Shown here: positions 39,395-48,376 of the stretch, one piece after another
How positions within the stretch are numbered: the stretch's first letter is position 1
Layout: every line of letters begins with the position of its first letter
Notes under the pieces: generated by a model
Database searches by the model: none
What the model saw: only the letters and a program-made list of their open reading frames with translations
Told to the model about the DNA's origin: nothing
Translations under genes and position numbers: made by a program
Assembly: GCF_000980895.1 (NCBI RefSeq)
Contig: NZ_LAZX01000082.1
Coordinates: 1-64,000 of the forward strand
From: Sphingomonas sp. Ag1
GTDB lineage: Bacteria > Pseudomonadota > Alphaproteobacteria > Sphingomonadales > Sphingomonadaceae
Length of the DNA stretch: 64,000 nt
Reading direction: 5' to 3'

Positions 39395-39985
39395 ATGAGT
39401 GACAAGGAACAGGCCGAGGGCGCGCCCAAGAAGAAGGGCAAGCTGGGCAAGATCATTGTGATGGCAGTCGGCGGCCTCGTGCTGGTCGGCGGGGGGGTCG
39501 GTGCCGGCCTCTATGCGGCCGGATCCGGCCTCGTCGGCGCTGCACATGCGGAAGATCCGAACAAGCCCAAGCTGGTGCCCAAGGGTGCCCAGCCCGCGCC
39601 AGAGGGCGACGAAGGCGGGCATGGCGGTGGCGAGGAAAAGCCGACGCCGGAAGGCGCGGCGGGCCCCTACGCGTCCAATTATTACGCGTTGGAAAAGGAG
39701 TTTACCGCCAATCTCCAGGATTCGGTGCATTTCATCCAGGTCGGCATCGCCATCTCGACGCCGTATGATGAGAAGGTCATCCAGAACCTGAAGGCGAACG
39801 ATATCGCGATCCGCTCCGCGATCCTGATGACGCTGGGCGACACCACCGAGGACCAGGTCTTTTCGTCCGCCGGGAAGATGGCGCTGGCCAAGCGGCTGGA
39901 GGGCGCAATCAACACGACGCTGAAGCAAAAGGAAGGCTTTGGCGGCGTTGGTAACGTCTACTTTACCAATTTCGTTGTTCAGTGA
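39395..39985 (+). CDS. fliL: Flagellar basal body-associated protein FliL
   Basis: A 196-residue single-pass membrane protein that supports stator function. It has a Lys-rich cytoplasmic start (DKEQAEGAPKKKGKLGKI), a transmembrane helix at about 22-42, a Pro/Glu/Gly linker, and a stomatin-like periplasmic domain with YYALEKEFTANLQDSVHFIQVGIAIST and LAKRLEGAINTTLKQKEGFGGVGNVYFTNFVVQ at the end. fliM follows 6 bases later. Confidence 0.93.
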   Translation: MSDKEQAEGAPKKKGKLGKIIVMAVGGLVLVGGGVGAGLYAAGSGLVGAAHAEDPNKPKLVPKGAQPAPEGDEGGHGGGEEKPTPEGAAGPYASNYYALEKEFTANLQDSVHFIQVGIAISTPYDEKVIQNLKANDIAIRSAILMTLGDTTEDQVFSSAGKMALAKRLEGAINTTLKQKEGFGGVGNVYFTNFVVQ

Positions 39986-39991
39986 ACGTGC

Positions 39992-40930
39992 ATGGTTAAC
40001 GCCACGTCCTCTCCTCCGCGCGAACGGCGCGAGCGATCCCGCGCACGGCCGGTTCAGGCCGGCGTGCTCGGGCAAGCAAAGCTCAATCCGTTCGGCGACC
40101 TGCACACGCTGCAGCATCTCTCGGCGCGTCTCGCCCGGGGGATGCGCGGCGTGTTCGAGCCGTTGCTGCGCGAAGAGGTGCGGGCCTGGGCGGAGCCGCT
40201 CGCGGTGCAGCGGTTCGCCGATTATCGCGCGGAGCGCCCTGACCGGCTGACTGCGTGGCTGCCGATGGGGATGGACGATCGCACCGCGCTGCTGGTGCTG
40301 GACGGCGAGTTCGTGCTGGAGCTGCTCGACCTGTTCTTCGGTGGCACGGGCGCCGCGCCGGCCGACATGCCGCGCGAATTCTCACCCGCGGCGGAGGCGA
40401 TGGTCGCGCGGCTGGGCGACATGATCGCGCGCCCGCTGACCGCCGCCTGGGAGCCGCTGGCCCGCGTGTCATTCTCGATCGGGCGGTGCGAGGCCAATGC
40501 CTCAATGCTCGCCGATTTCGACGGCGATGACGCGATGATCGTCACCCGGTTCGGTATCGCGCCGGGACAGGAAAAGCCGGCCTTTGTCGACATCGTCTAT
40601 CCCGTCAGTGCTCTGAAGCCGCACGGCACCGCGCTGACCGGCAAGGTCGTGGCGAAGGCGGCGGCCGAGGATGCCCTGTGGCAGACGGCGCTGACCCGCG
40701 CGGCAATGAACATCCGCTTCCCGGTGCGCTCGGTCCTCGCGGAACCGACGATTCGCCTGTCCAAGCTGATGTCGCTTCAGCCCGGTGACGTGATCCCGAT
40801 CAGCTTCGGCCAGGACGTGCCGGTGATGGTCGGCAACGATCGCCTCGGCACCGGCACGGTGGGGACGTCGAACGGCCATGCGGCGATCAAACTGACCTCG
40901 CTCGCTTCTCTCGAAGGATTGACCCAGTGA
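39992..40930 (+). CDS. fliM: Flagellar motor switch protein FliM
   Basis: A 312-residue C-ring protein that binds CheY-P and controls rotation direction. Recognisable parts are LNPFGDLHTLQHLSARLARGMRGVFEPLLREEVRAWAEPLAVQRFADY, LELLDLFFGGTG and the C-terminal SpoA domain (RLSKLMSLQPGDVIPISFGQDVPVMVGNDRLGTGTVGTSNGHAAIKL). The N-terminal CheY-binding peptide common in other FliM proteins is not obvious. It overlaps fliN by 4 bases. Confidence 0.93.
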   Translation: MVNATSSPPRERRERSRARPVQAGVLGQAKLNPFGDLHTLQHLSARLARGMRGVFEPLLREEVRAWAEPLAVQRFADYRAERPDRLTAWLPMGMDDRTALLVLDGEFVLELLDLFFGGTGAAPADMPREFSPAAEAMVARLGDMIARPLTAAWEPLARVSFSIGRCEANASMLADFDGDDAMIVTRFGIAPGQEKPAFVDIVYPVSALKPHGTALTGKVVAKAAAEDALWQTALTRAAMNIRFPVRSVLAEPTIRLSKLMSLQPGDVIPISFGQDVPVMVGNDRLGTGTVGTSNGHAAIKLTSLASLEGLTQ

Positions 40931-41229
40931 ACGACATGAGCGGCGGCTTCCCGCCAAAGGACATGGGCGATGGCGCCCTCGCCGCGAATTTCCGCCTGCT
41001 GCAGGACGTCGACGTCAAGCTGACGGTCGAGATCGGCTCCACCCAGCTGACGCTGCGCGAGCTGCTGGCACTGGGTGAATCGAGCGTGATCGAGCTGGAT
41101 CGGCAGGCGAACGAGTTGCTCGACGTGTTCGTCAACGGAACGCTGATCGGCCGGGGCGAAGTGGTGACGGTGGGCGACCGCTTCGGCGTGCGCATGACCG
41201 AGCTCGTCAATCCCGACAAGCGCGGCTGA
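40927..41229 (+). CDS. fliN: Flagellar motor switch protein FliN
   Basis: A 100-residue FliN consisting almost only of the SpoA domain: LLQDVDVKLTVEIGSTQLTLRELLALGESSVIELDRQANELLDVFVNGTLIGRGEVVTVGDRFGVRMTELV in order. It completes the lower C-ring with FliM. The GTG start at 40927 overlaps fliM (GTGA). Confidence 0.96.
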   Translation: MNDMSGGFPPKDMGDGALAANFRLLQDVDVKLTVEIGSTQLTLRELLALGESSVIELDRQANELLDVFVNGTLIGRGEVVTVGDRFGVRMTELVNPDKRG

Positions 41230-41238
41230 TCATCTGCG

Positions 41239-41508
41239 ATGATGTGGTCCTATATCCTGAAGCTGATCGTGTTGCTGCCGCTCGTCTGCGGCCTGATGAT
41301 CGGCTGCCTGTACCTGTGGCGGCGGCTGGAAAGCCGCATGCCGGGACGTACCGATACGCGCCTCATCAACGTCAAGGAGACGATGATGATCTCGCCGGGG
41401 CTGCGGCTCGCGGTGGTGGAATTTGAAGGCAAGCGGCTGCTGGTGTCGGTCGGCCGCGGCGGGGTGACGCTGGTCGATCGTGCCGACGCGCCGAGGACCC
41501 TTTCGTGA
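41239..41508 (+). CDS. fliO: Flagellar biosynthesis protein FliO
   Basis: An 89-residue protein with one N-terminal transmembrane helix ([23 protein letters not shown]) and a small cytoplasmic domain ([41 protein letters not shown]) matching FliO, which stabilises FliP during export-gate assembly. It overlaps fliP by 4 bases. Confidence 0.85.
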   Translation: MMWSYILKLIVLLPLVCGLMIGCLYLWRRLESRMPGRTDTRLINVKETMMISPGLRLAVVEFEGKRLLVSVGRGGVTLVDRADAPRTLS

Positions 41509-42377
41509 GCGTGACCCGCGTCGGCAACGGCCCGGCCCTGTTCCGCGATGTCGAGCACCGCCGCCCGGTGGCGTTCCCGTGGGGCAAGGTGCTGTTGATC
41601 GCCTTTGCCTTCCTGGTTGCGGTGCTGGTCGCCATGCCTGCGCTGGCACAGGGCGCGCCGGTCGCGCCGGCACCTGCCGCACCGGGAGCAGGGGATGCGG
41701 TGGATCGCGCGCTGGGGCAGCTTGGCGGCGGGCCGAACGGCTCGGGCTCGATGTCGCTGTCGCTGCAGGTCCTTATCATCATGGGCCTGCTCAGCATTCT
41801 GCCGGGCATCCTGCTGATGATGACCAGCTTCACCCGGATCATCATCGTGCTGTCGATCCTGCGCCAGGCGATGGGCCTCCAGCAGACGCCGCCCAACCAG
41901 GTGCTGATCGGTCTCAGCCTGTTCCTGTCACTGTTCGTGATGGCGCCCGTGATCAGCCAGATCAACACCACCGCGATCCAGCCTTATGCCGCAGGGCAGA
42001 TGGGCGGCACCGACCTGATCAAGACCGCCGGTGCACCGCTCCATGCCTTCATGGTGAAGCAGACGCGGGTGAAGGACGTGACGATGTTTGCCGAAATGGC
42101 AAAGTCGGGCCCCTATGCGACGCCCAATGACATTCCCTATTCGGTGCTGCTGCCCGCGTTCGTAACCAGCGAATTGAAGACTGCGTTCCAGATCGGCTTC
42201 CTGATCTTCCTGCCCTTCCTGGTTATCGATCTGGTGGTTGCCACCGTGCTGATGGCGCTGGGCATGGCGATGCTCAGCCCGACGATCATCTCGTTGCCGT
42301 TCAAGCTGCTGTTGTTCGTGCTGGTCGATGGCTGGGCGCTTACGATGGGCAGTCTGGCCAACAGCTTCGCCACGTAG
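41505..42377 (+). CDS. fliP: Flagellar export gate protein FliP
   Basis: A 290-residue core export-gate subunit that forms the FliP5FliQ4FliR1 complex. A hydrophobic signal-like segment at about 28-48 ([20 protein letters not shown]) agrees with the cleavable signal peptide known in FliP. Family motifs are [72 protein letters not shown] and [28 protein letters not shown]. The GTG start at 41505 is coupled to fliO. Confidence 0.96.
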   Translation: MSVTRVGNGPALFRDVEHRRPVAFPWGKVLLIAFAFLVAVLVAMPALAQGAPVAPAPAAPGAGDAVDRALGQLGGGPNGSGSMSLSLQVLIIMGLLSILPGILLMMTSFTRIIIVLSILRQAMGLQQTPPNQVLIGLSLFLSLFVMAPVISQINTTAIQPYAAGQMGGTDLIKTAGAPLHAFMVKQTRVKDVTMFAEMAKSGPYATPNDIPYSVLLPAFVTSELKTAFQIGFLIFLPFLVIDLVVATVLMALGMAMLSPTIISLPFKLLLFVLVDGWALTMGSLANSFAT

Positions 42378-42437
42378 CGCGATCACGCAAGCCGCGCTGA
42401 CCGAGCGCATGGTGCAGGTGAGAAGTCGGATTTCAGC

Positions 42438-42710
42438 ATGGTAGACGCAGATTATTTCCTCACCGTGGCGAACCAGACGCTCTGGGTGCTGGCGCTCGCC
42501 GCGGCGCCGATCCTGATCCCTGCGCTGGTTTCCGGCCTGATCCTGGGCATGATCCAGGCCGCGACCTCGATCCAGGAACAGACGTTGAGCTTTGTGCCCA
42601 AGCTGATCGTGGTCGGCCTGTCCTTGGTCATTTTCGGCGCGATGATCCTGGGGCTGCTCAGCGATTTCACCGTCTCGATCTTCGAACGCATTCCCGACCT
42701 GGTTCGATAG
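42438..42710 (+). CDS. fliQ: Flagellar export gate protein FliQ
   Basis: A 90-residue protein with two transmembrane helices, matching FliQ: ALAAAPILIPALVSGLILGMIQAATSIQEQTLSFVPKLIVVGLSLVIFGAMILGLL. It sits between fliP and fliR as in most bacteria, 60 bases after fliP. Confidence 0.95.
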   Translation: MVDADYFLTVANQTLWVLALAAAPILIPALVSGLILGMIQAATSIQEQTLSFVPKLIVVGLSLVIFGAMILGLLSDFTVSIFERIPDLVR

Positions 42711-42770
42711 GCCGGTGACGAGGGTTCTCGATCTGCACGCGGCGGCAATGGCCGGCGGGGCGGCGCGGCG

Positions 42771-43544
42771 ATGCTAGGGCTGGGCCTGTCAATCGAGCCG
42801 CAATTGTGGGCGCTGATCTTCGTCATGGTGCGCGTCGGCGCGGCCTTTGTCGCGGCGCCGGTGTTCGGCAACGTCTCGGTTCCGGTACAGGTGCGCGTCG
42901 TCCTGGCGGGGGCGGTCGGCGTGCTGGTGCTGGGGATGCATGACGTGACACCGCCGCCGCAGGTGTTCGCGGTCGCGACCTTTCTGGCGATCGCGGCCGA
43001 GGCGCTGGTCGGGCTGGCGCTCGGCTTCATCCTCCAGATCGCCTTTGCGGCGCCGCTGATTGCCGGCGAAGTCATTGGCGGATCTATGGGCATCGGCTTT
43101 GCCAACATGGTCGATCCCAATACGGGCCGCTCCTCGCCCGCCATCGGCCAGTTTCTGTCGATCCTGCTGACGCTGCTGTTCCTGTCAGTCGACGGGCACC
43201 TCGTCCTCGTCGACACGGTGGCGCGCAGCTATACCGCGCTGCCGCCCGGTGCTGCCTGGCTCGCGCCCGCCCAGCTGCGCGATATTGCGCTGTTTGGCGG
43301 TTATGCGTTCTTTGCCGGCCTGCTCCTCGCGCTGCCGGTCGGCTTCCTTTTACTCTGCCTTAATCTGGTGGTCGGTATGATCTCGCGGTCGGCCCCGGCG
43401 CTGAACCTGTTCTCGATCGGTCTGCCGGCGAGTCTAGCGGTCGGCGTCATCGCGATGGCGGCGGCCTTCCCGGCGATGGGGGATTACATGCTGGTCGTCG
43501 TGCGCGAGGGCCTGGAAGCGGCACGGAGCCTGGTACTTGGCTGA
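42771..43544 (+). CDS. fliR: Flagellar export gate protein FliR
   Basis: A 257-residue gate subunit with about six membrane segments. Features include VRVGAAFVAAPVFGNVSVPVQVRVVLAGAVGVLV, the conserved GEVIGGSMGIGFANMVDPNTGRSSPAIGQFLSILLTLLFL, and VGMISRSAPALNLFSIGLPASLAVG. The ATG at 42771 directly opens the family domain. It overlaps flhB by 8 bases. Confidence 0.96.
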   Translation: MLGLGLSIEPQLWALIFVMVRVGAAFVAAPVFGNVSVPVQVRVVLAGAVGVLVLGMHDVTPPPQVFAVATFLAIAAEALVGLALGFILQIAFAAPLIAGEVIGGSMGIGFANMVDPNTGRSSPAIGQFLSILLTLLFLSVDGHLVLVDTVARSYTALPPGAAWLAPAQLRDIALFGGYAFFAGLLLALPVGFLLLCLNLVVGMISRSAPALNLFSIGLPASLAVGVIAMAAAFPAMGDYMLVVVREGLEAARSLVLG

Positions 43545-44667
43545 CGAGTTCGGCGAAAAGACAGAAGCCCCGACACCCAAGCGTCTGAAGGACGCGCGGA
43601 AAAAGGGTGACGTCCTCAAATCACGTGAGTTCGCAACGGCGCTCGTCGCGCTGGCGGGGGTGGCGTGGCTCGTCTTCTTCGGGCCGATGCTGATCACCGC
43701 GTGCAAGGGCGTGATGGCGGAAAGCTTCCAGTTCACCCGCGGCGACGTGGAGGATTTTCAGCCGTTTCGCCCGCTTGCCGCGGCCGGGTGGAAGCTGCTG
43801 CCTGCGTTCGGGACGCTCTTCGCGATCGTGATGGCGGCTGGCGTTGCCAGTTCCGCGGCACTCGGCTCGCTCCAGTTCAACGCCGGACTGCTGGCGCCCA
43901 AGGGCAATCGCATCAATCCCGCCTCCGGGCTGAAGCGCATTTTCGGCATGAATGGCTGGATCGAGCTGGGCAAGTCGCTGCTCAAGGTGGCGCTGCTGGG
44001 ATCGATCGGCGTGTGGCTGCTGATGAGCAGTGCGCGCACGACGTTGGGGCTTGCCCGATCGGACCTTGGCGCTGCGGTTGATGCGCTGGGCGGTACGCTC
44101 ACCACCTTGATGATCGTCATGTCCATGGGGCTGGTCGCGATCGCGCTGCTCGACGTACCGCTGCAGATGTTCCAGCGCATGAAGAAGCTGCGCATGTCGA
44201 AGCAGGAACAGAAGGACGAGCACAAGGAGAGCGAGGGCAATCCCGAGGTGAAGGCGCAGATCCGCTCGCGCCAGCACGCGATGCTGTCCCGCTCCACCCG
44301 CGGTGCGGTTGCCGAGGCGCATGTCGTGCTGACCAACCCGACGCATTTTGCGGTGGCGCTGCGTTACGATCGCGGACGCGACCAGGTGCCGGTGGTGGTC
44401 GCCAAGGGCCGCGGCGCGACCGCGCTGGCGATTCGCGAGCTGGCGGGCGAGATGGCGGTGCCGATCCTCGAATATCCCATGCTCGCGCGTGCGGTGTATT
44501 ACACCAGCCGCGAGAATCAGGAGGTGCGCGATGACCTTTATATGGCGATCGCGACGGTGCTGGCGTTCGTCTTCAATCTGAACGCGGCCGCTGGCGGTGC
44601 GCCGCTGCCGCCGATCGACGTTCCGGCCGGCGCGCGCTTCGACGAGAATGGCGTCGCGTTGCACTAG
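43537..44667 (+). CDS. flhB: Flagellar export switch protein FlhB
   Basis: A 376-residue protein with four transmembrane helices and a cytoplasmic domain that self-cleaves at the NPTH site (residues 267-270, LTNPTHFAVALRYD) to change export specificity. The TTG start at 43537 yields ADEFGEKTEAPTPKRLKDARKKG, the standard FlhB opening. A basic linker (QRMKKLRMSKQEQKDEHKESEG) precedes the cleavage domain. The C-terminal 25 residues are Pro/Ala-rich. Confidence 0.96.
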   Translation: MADEFGEKTEAPTPKRLKDARKKGDVLKSREFATALVALAGVAWLVFFGPMLITACKGVMAESFQFTRGDVEDFQPFRPLAAAGWKLLPAFGTLFAIVMAAGVASSAALGSLQFNAGLLAPKGNRINPASGLKRIFGMNGWIELGKSLLKVALLGSIGVWLLMSSARTTLGLARSDLGAAVDALGGTLTTLMIVMSMGLVAIALLDVPLQMFQRMKKLRMSKQEQKDEHKESEGNPEVKAQIRSRQHAMLSRSTRGAVAEAHVVLTNPTHFAVALRYDRGRDQVPVVVAKGRGATALAIRELAGEMAVPILEYPMLARAVYYTSRENQEVRDDLYMAIATVLAFVFNLNAAAGGAPLPPIDVPAGARFDENGVALH

Positions 44668-44701
44668 AGCAGGGGACAGCCGCCGGTCCGGCGCAAAGCG
44701 C

Positions 44702-44728
44702 TAAATCTTTGCGTTGCGCGGCCGTTTA
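44702..44728 (+). promoter_or_regulatory. Sigma-28 promoter of fliDS
   Basis: -35 TAAATCTT (44702-44709), 11-base spacer, -10 GCCGTTTA (44721-44728). The transcript should start about 44735, leaving 4 or fewer bases before the fliD ATG at 44739 and no room for a ribosome site. Confidence 0.75.
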
Positions 44729-44738
44729 ATCCGACGTC

Positions 44739-46238
44739 ATGACCACCGTCTCCAGCAGCGGCGCCACGCCGACCCCGACCCCGACGCCCAGCACGACGAG
44801 CGTGACCAAGTCGGCGGCGAGCGCGCTGCTGACCTCGCTCAACACCGGATCTGGCGTCGATACCGACACGCTGGTCACCAGTCTGGTTCAGGCGCAGTTC
44901 GCCGCCAAGAATGCGGCGATTACCGCCCGGTCCGATAAACTGACCGCGCAATTGTCCGGCGTGTCGACGCTGAAGAACATGATCACCGATTTCACGACGG
45001 CGCTCGAGACGCTGGTGAAGAGCGGGACGCTCCAGTCGCAGCCGGTCAGCTCCAGCCCGGGCGTGTTGACCGCCACACCGATCACCGGTGCGAAGCTGAC
45101 GGGGTTCAGCGCCAGCATCGGGGTGGAGCGGCTGGCGACCGGCCAGGCGGCGGTGTCCAAGGCGAGCGTGGCCAGCAAGACCGAGGTCCTGGGATCGGGC
45201 ACCTTCGTGCTGAAGGTCGGCAGTGCGGTGCTCGATCCTGTCACCGGCGAGATGACGAGTGTGGACGCGGTGGGCGATCCGATCGAGATCGAGGTGAAGG
45301 ACGCGTCGATCACCACCATCGCCGCCGCGATCAACGCGCGCAAGGCGGGCGTCACTGCGTCCGTCGTCACCGATGCCGATGGCCGCGCCTATCTATCGCT
45401 GAAGGGGGACACGGGCAGCGCCAAGGCGTTCACGCTGGAAACGTCGATCGACCCGTCGACCAAGCTGTCGCAGTTCGCGGTCGGCCCGACCGGCAGCGGC
45501 ATGCAGATCACCAGCACGGCCGGCAACGCCGTGCTGACGGTTGATGGCATTCGGGTGGAGCGCGCGTCCAACACCATCACGGACCTGGTCGAGGGCGTGA
45601 AGCTGGACCTGCTGTCGACCTCGACCGCGCCGGTGTCGCTCACCTCGTCCACGCCCACCGCAGCGTTGACCAACGCCGTCGAGGACTTTGTCTTCACCTA
45701 CAATCAGGTGTTCGCCGAGTTGAAGAAGCAGACGGACCCGATCACGGGCGAACTGCGCAGCGACACCGGTGCCAAGAACATGCTGAACAGCCTGAAGTCG
45801 CTGTCGCTGCGTGACCTCCTGCCGAACGCCGCGCCGGGTACGCCGCGCACGCTCGCCGAGATCGGAGTCGGGACTAACCGCGACGGCACCCTGTCGGTCG
45901 GCACCGACCGCCTGACGCAGGCGATCAACCAGTTTCCCGGCGCGCTGGAGGCGATGTTCTCCAACTCGTCCGATGGTACCGGCGCGCTTGCGGCGATGAA
46001 CTCGATCAAGCTCAATGCCACCAGCACCCTCTACGGCCTGGGTGCGTCGACGACGCGCTACAATCAGGCGAAGAGCGACCTGGTCGATCAGCAGGACAAG
46101 CTGACGCTGCAGCAGGAAAAGATGACGACGCGGCTGACCCAGCAATTCGCGTCGATGAACGCGCGCGTCGCCGCTTACAAATCGACGCAGACGTTCATGG
46201 AAAACCAGATCAAGGCGTGGACCAAGAGCGATAATTGA
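44739..46238 (+). CDS. fliD: Flagellar filament cap protein FliD
   Basis: A 499-residue HAP2, which caps the filament and folds flagellin into place. The N-terminal domain starts after a Thr/Pro run (TPTPTPSTTSVTK) with NTGSGVDTDTLVTSLVQAQFAAKN. The C-terminal half contains FVFTYNQVFAELKKQTDPITGELRSD, TLAEIGVGTNRDGTLSV and the coiled coil ending NARVAAYKSTQTFMENQIKAW. No in-frame start lies between the promoter and this ATG. It overlaps fliS by one base. Confidence 0.95.
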   Translation: MTTVSSSGATPTPTPTPSTTSVTKSAASALLTSLNTGSGVDTDTLVTSLVQAQFAAKNAAITARSDKLTAQLSGVSTLKNMITDFTTALETLVKSGTLQSQPVSSSPGVLTATPITGAKLTGFSASIGVERLATGQAAVSKASVASKTEVLGSGTFVLKVGSAVLDPVTGEMTSVDAVGDPIEIEVKDASITTIAAAINARKAGVTASVVTDADGRAYLSLKGDTGSAKAFTLETSIDPSTKLSQFAVGPTGSGMQITSTAGNAVLTVDGIRVERASNTITDLVEGVKLDLLSTSTAPVSLTSSTPTAALTNAVEDFVFTYNQVFAELKKQTDPITGELRSDTGAKNMLNSLKSLSLRDLLPNAAPGTPRTLAEIGVGTNRDGTLSVGTDRLTQAINQFPGALEAMFSNSSDGTGALAAMNSIKLNATSTLYGLGASTTRYNQAKSDLVDQQDKLTLQQEKMTTRLTQQFASMNARVAAYKSTQTFMENQIKAWTKSDN

Positions 46239-46636
46239 TGGCCTATGCGTCCGCCCTGTTGCGCGATCCGGCGCAGACGTACCGTCGCATCGACCTGGCC
46301 GGCCGTACCGCCAACGCGGATGGCCCCGCGCTGGTGCAGCTGCTCTACGACGAATTGTGCCAGGCGCTGCGCGTGGCGGCTTGGGCGGCGGAGAACCGCA
46401 AGTTCGCGGTCAAGAGCGAGCGGGTGACGCGTGCCACCGCGATCCTGTTCGCGCTGGAGGCGAACCTGGATTTCGAGCGTGGGGGCGAGGTGTCCGTGAC
46501 GCTCGCCCGCCTTTACAGCGGCGCGCGCAAGCAGGTGATCGAGGCGAGCCTTGGCCAGGATGGCAAGCCGTTTCGCGACGTGGCGGATACCCTGTCGGAG
46601 ATCGCAGAAGCGTGGCGGGCGGCACGCGCGGCCTGA
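46238..46636 (+). CDS. fliS: Flagellin export chaperone FliS
   Basis: A 132-residue helical chaperone that keeps flagellin monomeric. It opens AYASALLRDPAQTYRRIDLAGRTANADGPALVQLLYDELCQALRVAAWAAE, the FliS pattern, and continues with RATAILFALEANLDFERGGEVSVTLARLYSGARKQV. ATG at 46238 shares a base with the fliD stop. Many alphaproteobacteria use FlbT/FlaF instead of FliS. Confidence 0.93.
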   Translation: MAYASALLRDPAQTYRRIDLAGRTANADGPALVQLLYDELCQALRVAAWAAENRKFAVKSERVTRATAILFALEANLDFERGGEVSVTLARLYSGARKQVIEASLGQDGKPFRDVADTLSEIAEAWRAARAA

Positions 46637-46652
46637 CCGGCAGGGGTAGGGC

Positions 46653-47603
46653 CTAGCGCAGCCAGTGCCGTCCGGCGAACCAGGCGACGACCGCGATCGA
46701 GATTGCCGCGCACAACGCGACGATGGCGTTGAAGGCCCAGGGCTCCTTGGCGAGCCACAGACCCTCCACGTTCATGCCGTATAGACCGGTGATGAACGTG
46801 AGCGGCAGGAACACCATTGCTGCGATCGAGATCATCAGGCTGCGCTGATCGAGCTGCTCGGCGCGCAGATCGGTCAATGCCTCGTGCATCAGGCTTGACC
46901 GTTCGCGGATCGCCTCCACCTCCTCCGCCATCCGCGCGGCACGATCGGCGGCAGCGAGCAGGTGGGCGCGGTCGTCGGGTTGCAACCAGTCGCCGTCCAT
47001 CTTCGCCATCTGCTCCAGCGCGGCGCGCTGCGGGTTGAGGAAGCGCCGGTAATTGATCGCTTCCACCCGGACCCGCGTGACGTTGCGGCGGAGGGCGAAC
47101 ACCTTCTTGGCGTCCAGCTGCTGCTCGCAATCGTCGAGATCGTCGCCGAGATCGGCGACTACCGGGTCGAGATCGCCAGTGATGGCCGTTGCGAAGGCTG
47201 CGATCAGGTCACCGGGGTCGCGCACCCGGCCGCCCGCCACGTCGCGTTCGACCACGTCGGTCGCCAAGAGATGCTTTCGCGTGACAGAGATCACACGGCC
47301 CCTGGTGACCCAGATCCGGACCGAGGCCAGCATGTCGGAGGAATCGAGCTCCTCGTCGGTGCGGCCGCGCAGGTTCAGGAAGGCGCCCTCGTCGATCGCA
47401 TCGCACCGCGGACGCGTTTCCTGCGCCGTCAGCGGATCGACGATATAGTCGGGCAGCCTTGCCTCATCACGCAGCCACGCCTGCGCATGTTCCGCCGTAT
47501 CGGTCAGGTGCACCCACACCATCGTGGCATCGCTGGCCAACGCGTCGCGGACCGAAACCTTCTCCGCCTCGTCAGCACCGACGCGATAGCCAAAGCCGCT
47601 CAC
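46653..47603 (-). CDS. CorA/ZntB family divalent metal transporter
   Basis: A 316-residue CorA-family transporter with a large cytoplasmic domain, a long charged helix and two C-terminal transmembrane helices. The signature YGMN lies at the end of the first helix (MVFLPLTFITGLYGMNVEG). The cytoplasmic part resembles ZntB (LRGRTDEELDSSDMLASVRIWVTRGRVISVTRKHLLATDVV). It imports Mg2+ or exports Zn2+. The GTG at 47603 overlaps the upstream stop (GTGA), favouring it over a longer frame from 47657. It is the last gene of the argH-lysA operon and convergent with fliS. Confidence 0.87.
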   Translation of the reverse strand: MSGFGYRVGADEAEKVSVRDALASDATMVWVHLTDTAEHAQAWLRDEARLPDYIVDPLTAQETRPRCDAIDEGAFLNLRGRTDEELDSSDMLASVRIWVTRGRVISVTRKHLLATDVVERDVAGGRVRDPGDLIAAFATAITGDLDPVVADLGDDLDDCEQQLDAKKVFALRRNVTRVRVEAINYRRFLNPQRAALEQMAKMDGDWLQPDDRAHLLAAADRAARMAEEVEAIRERSSLMHEALTDLRAEQLDQRSLMISIAAMVFLPLTFITGLYGMNVEGLWLAKEPWAFNAIVALCAAISIAVVAWFAGRHWLR

Positions 47604-48376
47604 GCCATTCTCACATCGACGGTGAGGCCGGGCAGATCGACCGGGGGGACGGCGCATGGCAGCCGGTCGGCATCGGCGCGGGCACGATCGAGAATCGCCG
47701 ACGGCACGTTCGCGCCGTGAGTCACCCGGTCGGCATTCGCCAGCAGCCGAGCCTGGCGTAGCGTCAGATCGTCGGGTTCGGGGGAGGTGAGGACCATGCG
47801 CTCGACACGACGTTCCCCGCCATCGGAAGGTTCCCGCGTGGGCGGTAGTGCCTGATCATCGGCGAAGTCGCGCAGCACATCGAGCGTTTCGCCGGGCGCG
47901 AGTGCCGCAGCGATGGCCCGGCGCCGGGCGGTGGCATCCGGAAAGCGCCCGCGCCACACGCCGCGCGCCGCGTACAGGGCGTCAGCCAGCCGGCCAAGGT
48001 TCATCGGTAGCAGCGCCTCCAGCCGCTGGCGCAGCGCTGCCGCCAGCCCGGCCGATGCGCCGCCCGTACCGATCGCCACCAGGACCGGGTTGCGATCGAC
48101 GATCGCCGGCAGGGTGAAGTCGCACAGCTCGGGGCGATCCACCGCGTTGACCAGGATGCCGCGCGCCTTCAGCCGCGCGACGGCCGGCTCATCATCCACG
48201 ACGATGGCCAGTCGCGGATCGTCGCCAGGCGATGCCGGGCGCTCGCTCTCGGTCAGAATGACGGCGCCGGCGCGTTCCAGCAGCCGCCGTTTGGCGGCCG
48301 CCGCCTCTCCCTCGCCCACCAATATCACCGCCCGGCCGCTCAGCCGGACGAAGATCGGCAGGCTGTGGAGCGTCAC
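47600..48376 (-). CDS. Precorrin-2 dehydrogenase / sirohydrochlorin ferrochelatase-like (CysG N-terminal domain)
   Basis: A 258-residue protein resembling the N-terminal half of CysG (Met8p type), which oxidises precorrin-2 and inserts iron to give siroheme. The NAD site reads VILVGEGEAAAAKRRLLERAGA, followed by DFTLPAIVDRNPVLVAIGTGGASAGLAAALRQRLEALLP. The last 60 residues (ERMVLTSPEPDDLTLRQARLLANADRVTHG) resemble the start of an SUMT methyltransferase domain, but the domain is not complete. It overlaps lysA (ATGA) and the CorA gene. Confidence 0.83.
   Translation of the reverse strand: MTLHSLPIFVRLSGRAVILVGEGEAAAAKRRLLERAGAVILTESERPASPGDDPRLAIVVDDEPAVARLKARGILVNAVDRPELCDFTLPAIVDRNPVLVAIGTGGASAGLAAALRQRLEALLPMNLGRLADALYAARGVWRGRFPDATARRRAIAAALAPGETLDVLRDFADDQALPPTREPSDGGERRVERMVLTSPEPDDLTLRQARLLANADRVTHGANVPSAILDRARADADRLPCAVPPVDLPGLTVDVRMA

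Noticed and set aside
39992..39999. ATGGTTAA, a perfect CtrA half-site complement at the fliM start
   Set aside because: It is made by the fliM start codons and lies in the middle of an operon; a single half-site is expected by chance.
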